A stretch of 5,344 bases of DNA from positions 1 through 5,344 of the forward strand of contig DAIDIM010000195.1 of NCBI GenBank assembly GCA_027459365.1. Reading direction: 5' to 3'. Every line of letters begins with the position of its first letter. The first letter of the stretch is position 1. The notes under the pieces were generated by a model, which did not search any database, was not told the DNA's origin, and worked only from the letters and a program-made list of their open reading frames with translations. The position numbers and the translations under genes are program-made. Positions 1 to 5,248 of the stretch are shown one piece after another. This DNA is from Chlamydiota bacterium. Lineage in GTDB: Bacteria; Chlamydiota; Chlamydiia; Chlamydiales; SM23-39.

Positions 1-204
1 AGTTTACCCCATTATCGCAAAGCTAATATCTCATTGAGTTATATGGCTTTGCGAAAATGGAGTAAAATCGTCGAAAAGATTTCCGAATATCGTCGAAGAG
101 GCACATCGGGAATGGCTCTACTTCTTGTTGCCTTGCTAAAAACAATTCTGGCGTATACAATTTTCTTTTTTAACACCGGGGGTGCTAAGTTTAAACGTGC
201 TTAG
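1..204 (+). CDS. C-terminal part of an upstream gene, unidentified, with one hydrophobic helix (partial at left edge)
   Basis: The first plus-strand frame is open from the window edge to a TAG at 202-204, giving 67 residues. The peptide starts SLPHYRK, then has a basic, amphipathic stretch (ALRKWSKIVEKISEYRRR), a GTSG turn and a strongly hydrophobic segment of about 20 residues (LLLVALLKTILAYTIFFF) that could be a membrane helix. I do not recognise it. A basic region followed by a terminal hydrophobic helix is loosely reminiscent of the ends of some family 2 glycosyltransferases, but this is weak. The stop lies inside the TPP riboswitch, which is odd. A one-base change in the T run at 161-171 would instead end the frame at a TAA just before the riboswitch, so the true end may be near 173 or the frame may be a remnant. 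It also carries the inverted repeat at 3-66 and the promoter of the next operon. Confidence 0.45.
   Translation, partial: SLPHYRKANISLSYMALRKWSKIVEKISEYRRRGTSGMALLLVALLKTILAYTIFFFNTGGAKFKRA
3..66. repeat. Long imperfect inverted repeat, 21-base arms
   Basis: Bases 3-23 are the reverse complement of bases 46-66 at 19 of 21 positions; the mismatches are at 8/61 and 14/55. The inner nine bases (tcgcaaagc / gctttgcga) are perfect. The loop is 22 bases. No T run follows, so it is not a Rho-independent terminator. It lies inside an apparently coding frame, where such a repeat is not expected by chance. It could be a mobile-element end, a recombination or protein-binding site, or an RNA hairpin. 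I cannot assign it. Confidence 0.75.
133..161 (+). promoter_or_regulatory. Candidate sigma-70-type promoter of the thiamine operon
   Basis: TTGCTA at 133-138 (4 of 6 to the -35 consensus) is separated by 17 bases from TACAAT at 156-161 (5 of 6 to the -10 consensus). Transcription would begin near 168, a few bases before the 5' strand of the riboswitch P1 stem at about 172. That is where a leader promoter should be. The evidence is position and consensus match only. Confidence 0.5.
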
Positions 205-255
205 CTGAGAGAGGCCCTTACACCTGATCTGGGTAGAGCCAGCGTAGGAAGTGTG
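172..255 (+). promoter_or_regulatory. TPP riboswitch (THI element)
   Basis: The conserved core of the thiamine pyrophosphate aptamer is plain: GGGGGTGCT near 178-186, CTGAGA at 205-210, ACCTGATCTGG at 222-232, and GCCAGCGTAGGAAGTG at the 3' end. ACAC at 173-176 can pair with GTGT at 251-254 to close P1. An optional P3 arm is formed by gctaag (184-189) with cttagc (200-205). In the known class, TPP binding to the CUGAGA and GCCAGCG-side helices lowers expression of thiamine biosynthesis and transport genes. Here it stands 75 bases before the ThiE-like gene and should control the whole overlapping operon. No intrinsic terminator is visible after it, so control is more likely at translation initiation (see 289-323). 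Confidence 0.95.
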
Positions 256-288
256 GATGTATACGAAGCTTATTTTCTTTTTGTCGTT

Positions 289-323
289 TCTCCCTGGTGG
301 TTTCATTTTCTTAAACTAGGAGA
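289..323 (+). promoter_or_regulatory. Ribosome binding site of the ThiE-like gene with possible anti-Shine-Dalgarno partner
   Basis: AGGAG at 318-322 lies 7 bases before the ATG at 330 and is a strong ribosome binding site. TCTCC at 289-293 can pair with GGAGA at 319-323, which would hide the site. The helix is only five base pairs with a loop of about 25 bases, so it is a candidate expression platform for the riboswitch rather than a demonstrated one. Confidence 0.35.
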
Positions 324-329
324 TTCGAT

Positions 330-1037
330 ATGTTGCCAATTTGTCGTTCAATGTCGTCTTGGGGTCGATTGCCTATTCCAAAAGACCGAATCGCTTTTGA
401 TCTATCTCTATATCTCGTAGCAAATAGACCCTCTTTTCAAGATGAAAAGCTATTTTTCTTGAAAATCATGGCTGCTGTAAAGGGCGGTGTAACATGTGTC
501 CAATTCAGAGATCATAAAAATGATTTATCTGAGGTAATAAAGACAGCGTTACACCTTAAAAGCATGCTTAAAGGCGTGCCACTTTTCATCAATACGCTCC
601 ATACGTTTGATGTTGTTCATGCTGTGGATGCGGAAGGGATTTATCTTGAAGACAACTTTCCGCATTTAGAAGCACGCAGACTACTTGGTAGAAAAGGGAT
701 CATTGGCACTTCTGTAAGGTCGATGGAAGAGGTTTTGGCTCTAGGGCAGACAGACGAAATTGATTATGTCAGTGTCAAAGTATCACCATCCAAAAAAACT
801 TGTCCTAGAAATGATCAATTATGGGGGATAGAGGGTCTGCGGAATGTGCGAGCCATTCTTCCTCATCGAATTGTAGCTATAGGGGGTCTGAATTTATCCT
901 GCATCGAACCTGTTTATCGAGAGCTTCGATCAGATGATGGAATCGCCATGGCAGGTGGTTTGATGGATGAAGAGCAACCAGATACAACGGCTCAAAAAAT
1001 ACATTCCATTTGCCAAAGAATCAGAGAGGAAAGATGA
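330..1037 (+). CDS. ThiE-like protein (thiamine phosphate synthase family, divergent active site)
   Basis: A TIM-barrel protein of the thiamine phosphate synthase/TenI family. True ThiE joins the pyrimidine (HMP-PP) and thiazole phosphate to form thiamine phosphate in the cytoplasm. Family landmarks appear in order: SLYLVANRP at 26-34, KGGVTCVQFRD at 51-61, the LFIN strand at 85-88, EGIYLEDN at 102-109, GIIGTSVRS at 123-131, DYVSVKVSP at 145-153 and VAIGGL at 182-187. The overall length of 235 is slightly above the usual 200-220 because of an N-terminal stretch of about 25 residues before the first strand. The start is fixed by the AGGAG site. Several residues that bind substrate or Mg in classical ThiE differ: QxREK reads QFRDH, the ND pair reads NT, GQED reads LEDN, and the T-TK segment reads SPSKKT. 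It may have altered or lost synthase activity, or act as a TenI-like or thiamine-binding protein. The stop overlaps the next start (ATGA). Family membership is secure; the exact reaction is not. Confidence 0.85.
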   Translation: MLPICRSMSSWGRLPIPKDRIAFDLSLYLVANRPSFQDEKLFFLKIMAAVKGGVTCVQFRDHKNDLSEVIKTALHLKSMLKGVPLFINTLHTFDVVHAVDAEGIYLEDNFPHLEARRLLGRKGIIGTSVRSMEEVLALGQTDEIDYVSVKVSPSKKTCPRNDQLWGIEGLRNVRAILPHRIVAIGGLNLSCIEPVYRELRSDDGIAMAGGLMDEEQPDTTAQKIHSICQRIREER

Positions 1038-2284
1038 AAGCAATCTCTCGCAAACAATTGTGGAATGCTTGTCTTGGTAATCTTTTTGAACATTACGACA
1101 CAGCCTTATTTGGTTTTCTATCTCCCTTTTTAGCTCCCTTAATTTTTCCAGACAAAGAACCGATTGTGGCTCTTATATTCACCTATGCCATCATTCCGAT
1201 TGGAATGTTAGCTCGTCCTCTTGGATCGTTGATATTTGGCTATATTGGCGATGTTTATGGACGAAAACATGCTCTATTCTTGACATTAGCAGGCATGTCT
1301 TTAGTTTCCGGATGTATAGCATTCAGTCCTACCTATAGCCAAGCGGGTTTATTGGCTCCGATTATTTTTTGCTTAGGTAGAGCTTTGCAAAATTTTTTAG
1401 CAGCTGGAGAAACGATGGGTGGGGCCATTTTTCTTTTAGAAAACTCATCAGAAAATCGCCAAGATTTCTTCAGTAGTCTTTTCAGCGCTTCTTCCATGGG
1501 AGGACATCTTTTAGCCTCATTCGGAGTCTTCTTGCTTGCCCACTACAATATTACAGATCCAGGTTGGAGATTTCTTTATCTATGTGGGTGTGTAACAGCT
1601 CTTTTTGGTTGTTTGATTCGTCGTTCTACTTACACGGAGGAACAATCAGTAAAACTTTCGAGAAATATTGGGAGCCTAAAAAACACACTTTGGACATATC
1701 GCAAGCCTCTTTTATGCATCATGATCACTTCAGGATTTGCTTCCGCAACGTATTCCATAGCACTTGTTTTGATGAATGGGTTTATTCCTTTAGTCACAAC
1801 GTTTTCAAAAACAGAAATTATGAAGATCAATACCTATTTGCTGATTTTGGATTTTTGTGCATTACCTTTTTTTGGCTGGATAGCTTCTAAAGTTCCTAGA
1901 GAAAAACTGATGCTATCGGCCGCTTTTGGGGTTGTTTTATTTGCTATGCCCTTAGTTTTATCCTTAAGGAGTGCCTCAGTATTGGGTATTATTGGAGTGA
2001 GAATTGCATTTGTAATTTTGGGGGTTGCTTTCTTTGCACCTTTTCACGCATGGGCACAACAACTTATCCCTTCGACTGCTCGATACGCAGTGATCTCTTT
2101 GGGGTATGCTTTAGGTACCCAAGCTTTAGGAAGCCCTACTGCCTTATTATCTCTTTGGTGTTTTCAAAAAACAGGATTCGTAGTGAGTGTTTCCTGGTAC
2201 TGGATGTTTCTAGGATTATTGAGTTGCGGAGCAATTGCTCTTGCATCACGCACTAAAAAAGTTCAAATCTTGGAGAAGGGATAA
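1034..2284 (+). CDS. MFS transporter, metabolite:H+ symporter (MHS) type; predicted thiamine or thiamine-precursor uptake
   Basis: An inner-membrane carrier of 416 residues with about twelve hydrophobic segments. The start is ATG 1034, which overlaps the ThiE-like stop as ATGA and follows a GAGAGGA ribosome binding site at 1024-1030; a TTG at 1010 is less likely. The N-terminal GNLFEHYDTALFGFLSPF (residues 15-32) matches the first helix of the MHS group (ProP, KgtP-like), where GN-E-(Y/F)D is typical. The MFS loop 2-3 signature is intact as GYIGDVYGRK (69-78), preceded by the usual ARPLGS. A weaker echo (GWIASKVPREK) lies in the second half. MHS proteins use the proton gradient to import organic acids, betaine or amino acids. 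The substrate here is inferred only from the TPP riboswitch and the ThiE-like neighbour: thiamine, its phosphates or a precursor. The next gene starts within the stop codon (TAATG). Confidence 0.9.
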   Translation: MKAISRKQLWNACLGNLFEHYDTALFGFLSPFLAPLIFPDKEPIVALIFTYAIIPIGMLARPLGSLIFGYIGDVYGRKHALFLTLAGMSLVSGCIAFSPTYSQAGLLAPIIFCLGRALQNFLAAGETMGGAIFLLENSSENRQDFFSSLFSASSMGGHLLASFGVFLLAHYNITDPGWRFLYLCGCVTALFGCLIRRSTYTEEQSVKLSRNIGSLKNTLWTYRKPLLCIMITSGFASATYSIALVLMNGFIPLVTTFSKTEIMKINTYLLILDFCALPFFGWIASKVPREKLMLSAAFGVVLFAMPLVLSLRSASVLGIIGVRIAFVILGVAFFAPFHAWAQQLIPSTARYAVISLGYALGTQALGSPTALLSLWCFQKTGFVVSVSWYWMFLGLLSCGAIALASRTKKVQILEKG

Positions 2285-3066
2285 TGAGTAATAAAGTCGA
2301 TTTTTCAAAGGAAAATTTGGCTAGGAGTAGCTTATGGGGGATTGGAAGGGGAATCTCTGTGCATTCCCTTATTTATCCGCTCGAAGTGATTAAAATTCGT
2401 CAGCAATGTTCGCAAGGAGAAACAAAGAGTACCCAAATCGCCTTAACTTTGCTGCGACAAGAGGGGATAGGTGCATTTTATAAAGGACTATTTCCACAAT
2501 TGTTGAAAACCAGCATAAAACAAGTTTGGTGTTGGCCCATGATCACAGGGATGCCCTCTATTTTACAGAATTATCAAATAGACACTCTCACTCAGCAGGC
2601 ACTTACTGGTTTATCAATTGCTACAATTGATGCTGCGATTTCCACTCCTTTAGAAAGGGCGAAAATCATATCTGCTTTTAGAGGAACAAACAAATTTTGC
2701 TTTAAAAATGTATACAGTGAAGGATGGAGAGGATTCGCAACGCATTGGTCTAAACTTTCTGTGAATTGGGTTACGTTTTTGACAGCTCAAAAATATTTTA
2801 GAGACCAATCTTCTAGGATGTCTAAACAGTCTTTATCTTTTCCTGAACTTACCAAAATTGGAATCGAAGTCGCATTGATCGTGAGTCTGGTATCAGCTCC
2901 ATTCGATATTGCAAATACCTTGAAACAAGCACAAAATTTGACTCCATCTCATTTATTGAGTCGGCAGGGAATCTTTAAACTGTATCGAGGATGGCCTTTG
3001 AATGCCCTCTCCCTTGTTATACACAACATTGCTTCTGTAACCTTAATCGACAGGTTAGGTAATTGA
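2284..3066 (+). CDS. Mitochondrial carrier family (SLC25-type) protein, three repeats
   Basis: This 260-residue protein has the three-fold layout of eukaryotic mitochondrial carriers (normally about 300). Repeat 1 has the full signature PLEVIKIRQ (P32, E34, K37, R39) and EGIGAFYKG (60-68). Repeat 2 has PLERAK (122-127) and EGWRGF (146-151), the second part degenerate. Repeat 3 has PFDIAN (206-211), with Asn where the salt-bridge Lys/Arg is expected, and QGIFKLYRG (228-236). Family members exchange nucleotides, cofactors or metabolites across the mitochondrial inner membrane, and one branch (SLC25A19/Tpc1) carries TPP. In bacteria they are rare; Legionella LncP is a secreted effector of this family. 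The start ATG overlaps the MFS stop by one base and follows GGAGAAGGG at 2273-2281. Placement under a TPP riboswitch suggests TPP or nucleotide exchange with the host, either in the bacterial membrane or after secretion; the sequence does not decide. The gene was probably acquired from a eukaryote. Confidence 0.9.
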   Translation: MSNKVDFSKENLARSSLWGIGRGISVHSLIYPLEVIKIRQQCSQGETKSTQIALTLLRQEGIGAFYKGLFPQLLKTSIKQVWCWPMITGMPSILQNYQIDTLTQQALTGLSIATIDAAISTPLERAKIISAFRGTNKFCFKNVYSEGWRGFATHWSKLSVNWVTFLTAQKYFRDQSSRMSKQSLSFPELTKIGIEVALIVSLVSAPFDIANTLKQAQNLTPSHLLSRQGIFKLYRGWPLNALSLVIHNIASVTLIDRLGN

Positions 3067-3099
3067 AGACAAAGCTGCCTAATATATTGTCTAAAAATC

Positions 3100-3142
3100 G
3101 TAACATTGTTACAATTCGGGAAAAAGAAGGTTATAACACCTT
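3100..3142. promoter_or_regulatory. Candidate operator/promoter region of the toxin-antitoxin pair
   Basis: Two inverted repeats lie between the carrier gene and the conserved part of the toxin: gtaac-att-gttac at 3100-3112, and AAGGT (3127-3131) with ACCTT (3138-3142) separated by six bases. The spacer of the second contains TATAAC, a good -10 hexamer, with TTGTTA at 3106-3111 as a possible but distant (20 bases) -35. Repeats in this position would suit autoregulation by the helix-turn-helix antitoxin. Both are short, so chance is not excluded. Confidence 0.3.
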
Positions 3143-3452
3143 GTCAACAGCATGGACTGAAGATCTATTAGAAAAAATTAGAAACCATATCGAAAACAGA
3201 AAATATAGAGTCACTGAACATGCGATCAGTCGGCAACAATTAAGGTCATTGAAATTGCCTGATATATTGGAGGTTTTGCGAAATGGTTTTCATGAAAAAG
3301 ACAAGACTATATTCAGTAACAAATTCCAAACTTGGAATTATGCTATTAGAGGAAAGGCTGTTGATGGTGGGGATGTAAGAGTCATTGTCGCATTTGATAA
3401 AGACATGATTATTATTACTGCGATACGATTGCCAAGGAGAAGCAAAAAATGA
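3141..3452 (+). CDS. DUF4258-type toxin of a type II toxin-antitoxin pair
   Basis: A small basic protein with the DUF4258 pattern: an N-terminal helix WTEDLLEKIRNHI, then YRVTEHAISR with the conserved His-Ala and Arg, then LPDILEVLRNG, and a terminal sheet region with DVRVIVAFDKDMIIITAIRL. Proteins of this kind are usually encoded just before a helix-turn-helix antitoxin and are thought to act as RNA-targeting toxins; no activity is demonstrable from sequence. The start is uncertain because no ATG is in frame. I chose TTG 3141 (103 residues) because homologs as I remember them begin close to the WT motif, and AGAAGG at 3125-3130 precedes it. A TTG at 3063, overlapping the carrier stop, would add 26 residues (129 in all). 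The stop overlaps the antitoxin start as ATGA, so the two are translationally coupled. Low-efficiency TTG initiation would keep toxin output low. Confidence 0.75.
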   Translation: MSTAWTEDLLEKIRNHIENRKYRVTEHAISRQQLRSLKLPDILEVLRNGFHEKDKTIFSNKFQTWNYAIRGKAVDGGDVRVIVAFDKDMIIITAIRLPRRSKK

Positions 3453-3916
3453 AAACTAGCGAACGTAAAGTCAAAACATTTGTTTACGAGGGTCTTGGAT
3501 TTCCCATTACTCTTGTAAATACTCCCATGCGAAAGGTCTTTGGGGAATGGGTAATCGATATTGATATGACCCGCTTACAATTAGTCGTGTTACGCGCTCT
3601 AGCCTTTAAATTAGGAAGGCTTACTAAACACGAACTGCAATTCATACGCAAGTTTCTTGGCTTGACAACAGTCAAATTCGGCCGTATCTTTGGAGTTACT
3701 CATGCCGCAGTGATTCAATGGGAAAATGGAAAAAGACAACTCTCTCCATCAACAGAATTTTGTATTCGTTTGCATGTGCTCGGCCATCTCCGTGCAAAGG
3801 CTGCAGAATTTCTAGATCTTTACAATTCTGTACCGCTGGAAGCTTTGGCAAAGGAGAAGAGCAAAGCCACTACACACTTGGAGGTCGATGTGTCTCAAAA
3901 TTTCAAGGTTGCCTAG
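3449..3916 (+). CDS. MqsA-like helix-turn-helix (XRE-type) antitoxin without zinc domain
   Basis: This 155-residue DNA-binding protein is the partner of the preceding toxin. The first part (YEGLGFPITLVNTPMRKV, 13-30; EWVIDIDMTRLQ, 33-44) matches the N-terminus of antitoxins paired with DUF4258 toxins. It is followed by an XRE-type helix-turn-helix at about 61-110, with LTKHELQFIRKFLGLT, FGRIFGVTHAAVIQWENG and the helix STEFCIRLHVL. This resembles the C-terminal DNA-binding half of MqsA. The CxxC zinc domain that MqsA uses to bind MqsR is absent, so toxin contact must be made differently. The tail beyond about 127 is polar and probably flexible. The start is well supported: AAGGAG at 3434-3439, nine bases before the ATG, which overlaps the toxin stop by four bases. 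It likely binds its own operator and represses the pair. A terminator follows. Confidence 0.8.
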   Translation: MKTSERKVKTFVYEGLGFPITLVNTPMRKVFGEWVIDIDMTRLQLVVLRALAFKLGRLTKHELQFIRKFLGLTTVKFGRIFGVTHAAVIQWENGKRQLSPSTEFCIRLHVLGHLRAKAAEFLDLYNSVPLEALAKEKSKATTHLEVDVSQNFKVA

Positions 3917-3941
3917 CGCACTGTCTCAATCAAACGAACAA

Positions 3942-3969
3942 ATCGTGAAGTAAACTTCGATGTTTTTTT
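3942..3969 (+). terminator. Rho-independent terminator after the antitoxin gene
   Basis: ATCG and AAG (3942-3950, with a two-base TG bulge) pair with CTTCGAT (3955-3961) around a TAAA loop, followed directly by seven T residues at 3963-3969. It sits 26 bases after the antitoxin stop and should end transcripts of the toxin-antitoxin pair, and of the thiamine operon if transcription runs through. Confidence 0.75.
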
Positions 3970-4054
3970 ACAGTGCTGGACTTTGTTCAGACTTCCAAGA
4001 GTTAATGCAGTTAAGAGCCATCTGTTCGTTGGAGACCGAAAGCTGTTCAATCAT
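3968..4054 (-). other. Short minus-strand reading frame, 28 residues, possible remnant of a gene end
   Basis: ATG at 4054 to TAA at 3968 encodes a peptide beginning MIEQLSVSNEQMALN and ending SEQSPAL. Its ATG overlaps the TGA of the preceding minus-strand frame as ATGA. It could be a separate coupled small gene or, more likely, the shifted 3' end of the same broken gene. The stop falls in the T run of the plus-strand terminator. No function is recognised. Confidence 0.25.
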
Positions 4055-4245
4055 TCAAATCCTGGAAGGCCTTTTTCTCCCATAATCAACTTGGCTTGGA
4101 CAACTAGCAGTTCATTTTCTTCTTTGCGAATAATGTGAAGCAAGTAACCTTCTGGAATTTTTGTTGCCTACTTTTGATACTCAGCCCTATACCAAGTTTG
4201 AAACCATTCGCTATCCATTGCATTTATTTCCACTGAAACACCCAT
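4051..4245 (-). pseudogene. Decayed small gene with an in-frame stop, unidentified
   Basis: Read from ATG 4245 (or the second ATG at 4218) on the minus strand, the frame gives MGVSVEINAMDSEWFQTWYR and AEYQK, then a TAG at 4168-4170. It continues in the same frame as IPEGYLLHIIRKEENELLVV and QAKLIMGEKGLPGFE to a TGA at 4051-4053. Amino-acid composition on both sides of the TAG is protein-like, with alternating hydrophobic and charged residues, and the frame is the same, so a nonsense mutation in a small gene is the best reading. The frame is also open upstream to about 4320. There is no clear ribosome binding site. I do not recognise the family. An alternative is two unrelated short open stretches. 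Confidence 0.35.
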
Positions 4246-4319
4246 TAAAGAGGTCACTATGATTGCTATCGTATAGAGTTGAATACATGAGTCAAGGCAT
4301 GAGGGTCTTAAATTTGCCA

Positions 4320-5219
4320 CTAAAAACGGATCACCGCGCCCATGCCGATACTCTCTGTGTTAATGAAACTATGGCTGGGAGGAGCTTTAAAACAGTCCAG
4401 AGGATGATTGCCATACACTAACCATTCTGAGGCAGGAACTTCAGGGCTGGTGGTCAGTCCTGTGGGTGCGCAACGGGTTGCTATAGACGCGTAAGGGGCG
4501 GGATTACCGCGCATGTGCTCAATGAAAATTCCAAAAACAATCTCGATGATGGAAGGGACTCCATAGCCTTTTTTTCGTCCTAGAATTTGAGACTGGCTTG
4601 AATAGTCTTTGTTTGTCGATTCAGGGATCGCTTCTTTTCTCAATAGAACCCAGGCAGGAGATGCATGTACTTGATCCCATGTACTATTTAGGAGGTTGAT
4701 AAATCTCTGTCTGTTATCGTCCGGAAGATAGACAGTCTTGTTATATCCTGAATGCGGTCGCCCACCGCCTTTGGGACTTTTGAATGCTGTTTCGATTGAT
4801 TGCAGTGTGATGGGTTGCCCATTGATTTTCATCGGTCTCCAGAACAAAAGATGGGTCTCTTTTACCTTTTTCGCTGTATCCCAAGGATCATTTGCTTCGA
4901 GAGTATCGCAAATAGAATCGGGAAGAGGCTCTGCTGGATCTACGACACCGATGTACATTTCCCAGCTCTCAGGACCAAAAGCCAAGGGTTTGGCTCTCTG
5001 GATGGCGAGTCCAAAACACAAACGGAGCTTATCACATTCTTTTCTTAAAGAAATTTGCGCATTAACAACTTCTCTGTTTCTCTTCTCTGAAGCCAACAGA
5101 TCGTCGTCTTTTTTTTTCAGTTGGGCTTTCAAGGCTTGTATCTCTTGATCCCTGCTTTGCAATGCAGCTGCATTCGTCAGGGTCAACTTTTGCACGTTCC
5201 CATCTATAGTCCCGTGCAA
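4320..5219 (-). CDS. Uncharacterised coiled-coil protein resembling a Parachlamydiales-expanded family
   Basis: This is a 299-residue soluble protein as drawn. Residues about 18-66 form a charged coiled coil (DQEIQALKAQLKKKDDDLL and following heptads). The rest is a globular region: FGPESWEMYIGVVDPAEPLP (81-100), VKETHLLFWRPMKING (119-134), SPKGGGRPHSGYN (148-160), SPAWVLLRKEAIPEST (187-202), a helix around VPSIIEIVFGIFIEHM (221-236), and a terminal GMGAVIRF (292-299). From memory this pattern (W-Y-G, PLP, ETHLL, K-Y, YTRC-like, G-A-(R/K)-F end) recurs in a large uncharacterised family of chlamydia-related amoeba symbionts; function unknown. The start is poor: no ATG until residue 88, only TTG 5219 or GTG 5195, without a ribosome binding site. 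An ATG at 5277 opens a different frame (MSRTRSKCTKELLRK) that would need a frameshift to join. GC is higher than in the left half (38 of 60 bases at 4441-4500). Confidence 0.6.
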   Translation of the reverse strand: MHGTIDGNVQKLTLTNAAALQSRDQEIQALKAQLKKKDDDLLASEKRNREVVNAQISLRKECDKLRLCFGLAIQRAKPLAFGPESWEMYIGVVDPAEPLPDSICDTLEANDPWDTAKKVKETHLLFWRPMKINGQPITLQSIETAFKSPKGGGRPHSGYNKTVYLPDDNRQRFINLLNSTWDQVHASPAWVLLRKEAIPESTNKDYSSQSQILGRKKGYGVPSIIEIVFGIFIEHMRGNPAPYASIATRCAPTGLTTSPEVPASEWLVYGNHPLDCFKAPPSHSFINTESIGMGAVIRF

Positions 5220-5248
5220 ATGACGTGATCGATTTTCTTAACAATTCT

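Noticed and set aside
255..318. Intrinsic terminator as riboswitch expression platform
   Set aside because: The region is T-rich, but no stable GC stem directly before a T run is visible between the aptamer and the start codon.
1010..1033. Upstream TTG start for the MFS transporter
   Set aside because: ATG 1034 has the better ribosome binding site, overlaps the previous stop as ATGA, and begins at the usual distance from the first helix.
1564..1890. 108-residue plus-strand frame inside the MFS gene
   Set aside because: Shadow frame of a transporter with intact signature motifs; no family features of its own.
3067..3140. Terminator separating the thiamine operon from the toxin-antitoxin pair
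   Set aside because: The short palindromes here have no following T run.
4738..5148. 136-residue plus-strand frame opposite the coiled-coil gene
   Set aside because: It is antisense to a frame with clear heptads and globular motifs; its own sequence is serine/cysteine-rich without recognisable domains or a ribosome binding site.
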